A stretch of DNA of 12,178 nucleotides, from NCBI GenBank assembly GCA_026770585.1, contig MU646697.1, positions 265,616-277,793 of the forward strand, given 5' to 3'. Of the stretch, positions 11,515 through 12,178 are shown piece after piece. Made by a program: the position numbers and the translations under genes. This DNA comes from Baffinella frigidus (taxonomy: Eukaryota > Cryptophyceae > Cryptomonadales > Baffinellaceae). Under the pieces are notes generated by a model. The model saw only the letters and a program-made list of their open reading frames with translations, ran no database searches and had not been told where the DNA came from. Positions within the stretch are counted from its first letter, which is position 1. Each line of letters starts with the position of its first letter.

Positions 11515-12178
11515 ATGGCCGGCATGCGGATCAACCCGGCGTGGCTGGAGGAGGAGGAGCAACGGGACACGGCCACGTGCTTCGTGTGCACCCATCTGAT
11601 GGAGCAGCCGGCGTCGGGCTGCCCCGAGGGCCACGCAGCGTGTCGCAGCTGCTACGTCGAGTGCCTGGCCCGGAAGAAGGAGTGTCCGCAGTGCAGACAC
11701 CCAACGCGCGAGAGCAAGTGCCGCCCCTCTCGTGAACCCCAGAGCCTGAGCGCTGTGCCCAAGCCACCCTCTGTTCTCTGACACGCTGGGCGCCTGTTCA
11801 CATGAGCAGGCTGGTGAGAAACCGCCCGCTCGAAGACATTATCCGGCAGCTGCGGATGCGGTGCAAGCACGGGCCGGAGGAGGGTGCCGGAGGGGGGGAG
11901 GGCGGGGCGGCTCCGCCGGCCAAGCGCGCCAAGCTGGAGCCGGCGCAGTCGATGAGCGTTGAAGATCTGCGCAGGGAGCTCGGGCGCCGGGGGCTGGATA
12001 AGAAAGGCAAGAAGGGCGAGCTGGCTGCGCGCCTGGAGGAGCACCGGGAGAGCGATGCGGGCGAGGACGGAGAGCAAACCTGCAGCTGGAGGGGCAGGGT
12101 GTGCCAGCTGGTGGAGCACCTCTCTGAGAGCTGCGCCTTTGAGCCTGCGAAGTGCCCGAACGCGGTGGCGGGCTGCAC
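11515..12178 (+). CDS. RING-SAP-TRAF zinc-finger protein, probable E3 ubiquitin ligase (3' end outside window)
   Basis: Two exons (11515-11717 and 11810 to beyond 12178) give at least 190 residues. Residues 22-60 form a C3HC4 RING (C22, C25, C36, H40, C43, C46, C57, C60), the module that recruits a ubiquitin-charged E2. LVRNRPLEDIIRQL follows at 69-82, as often seen after RINGs in TRAF- and SIAH-like ligases. A basic PPAKRAKLEP (103-112) looks like a monopartite nuclear signal. Residues 116-146 fit a SAP helix-extension-helix (SVEDLRRELGRRGL, KKGKKGELAARL), a DNA/RNA-binding motif. C159, W161, H171, C176, C183 and C190 fit TRAF-type zinc fingers continuing past the edge. The start at 11515 has a good context (AAGATGG); in-frame ATGs at 11314 and 11188 are alternatives. 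Nuclear, DNA-associated ubiquitin ligation is an inference from these domains; the substrate is unknown. Confidence 0.85.
11718..11809 (+). other. Spliceosomal intron, 92 bp, GT-AG
   Basis: Read without splicing, exon 1 ends its RING at CRHPTRESK, then runs into an unrelated tail and a stop (11779-11781). Removing 11718-11809 (GTGCCG...GAGCAG) joins AA to G and restores K-LVRNRPLEDII, a natural continuation of this RING family. The join is phase 2. CTGAC at 11778-11782 is a plausible branch point with its A 28 bases before the 3' splice site. The intron supports a eukaryotic nuclear origin. Confidence 0.85.

Noticed and set aside
11173-11784. 203-codon frame antisense to exon 1 and its upstream region
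   Set aside because: It is a GC-rich shadow frame opposite a coding exon with a clear RING motif.

Overview
The window looks like a chromosome-end (subtelomeric) stretch of a eukaryotic nuclear genome. It opens with about 180 bases of degenerate C-rich 7-mers related to CCCTAAA and carries an internal array of TTTAGGG-type repeats at about 8334-8735. The only convincing gene lies at the far right and is split by a GT-AG intron. TTTAGGG telomeres, a GC-rich gene and a RING/SAP/TRAF-zinc-finger architecture suggest an alga or other photosynthetic protist. I cannot name the lineage from sequence alone. I found no bacterial-type operons, RNA genes or CRISPR arrays.

Layout. (1) 1-180: degenerate telomere-like repeats. 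(2) About 181-6060: a gene-free mosaic of short direct repeats, tandem arrays, hairpins and small inverted-repeat (foldback, MITE-like) elements of 45-210 bp. Three paralogous copies of one host repeat (near 3411-3485, 3596-3800 and 3999-4216) act as before-and-after pictures. One copy carries a 131-bp element flanked by AACC, another carries a 166-bp element flanked by ATGC, and each lacks the other's insertion. (3) About 6060-9770: copies of a second subtelomeric repeat, called R here, interleaved with a third repeat, S, a CT/CG microsatellite and the internal TTTAGGG array. R copies are interrupted by a 150-bp element with 50-bp arms and an AAGG target duplication, a 106-bp element that is a sister of the one at 5690, and a 192-bp foldback. 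(4) About 9770-11000: low-complexity G-rich sequence, a 19-bp minisatellite with 13 copies and a 17-bp minisatellite with 8 copies. (5) About 11000-12178: a GC-rich upstream region, then a two-exon, 3'-truncated gene for a RING-SAP-TRAF-zinc-finger protein, probably a nuclear E3 ubiquitin ligase.

No transposase, reverse transcriptase or other mobile-element protein is recognisable, so the small elements must be non-autonomous. Several share parts: TTRTCY-like ends, an 11-bp palindromic core CCTACSGTAGG (seven times in the window), or a subterminal GAAAATTACTACAC motif repeated in inverse at the other end. This shared vocabulary across elements that otherwise differ is the most interesting feature of the window. 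Repeat names (R, S, U) and element letters (A-G) are labels made for this report.
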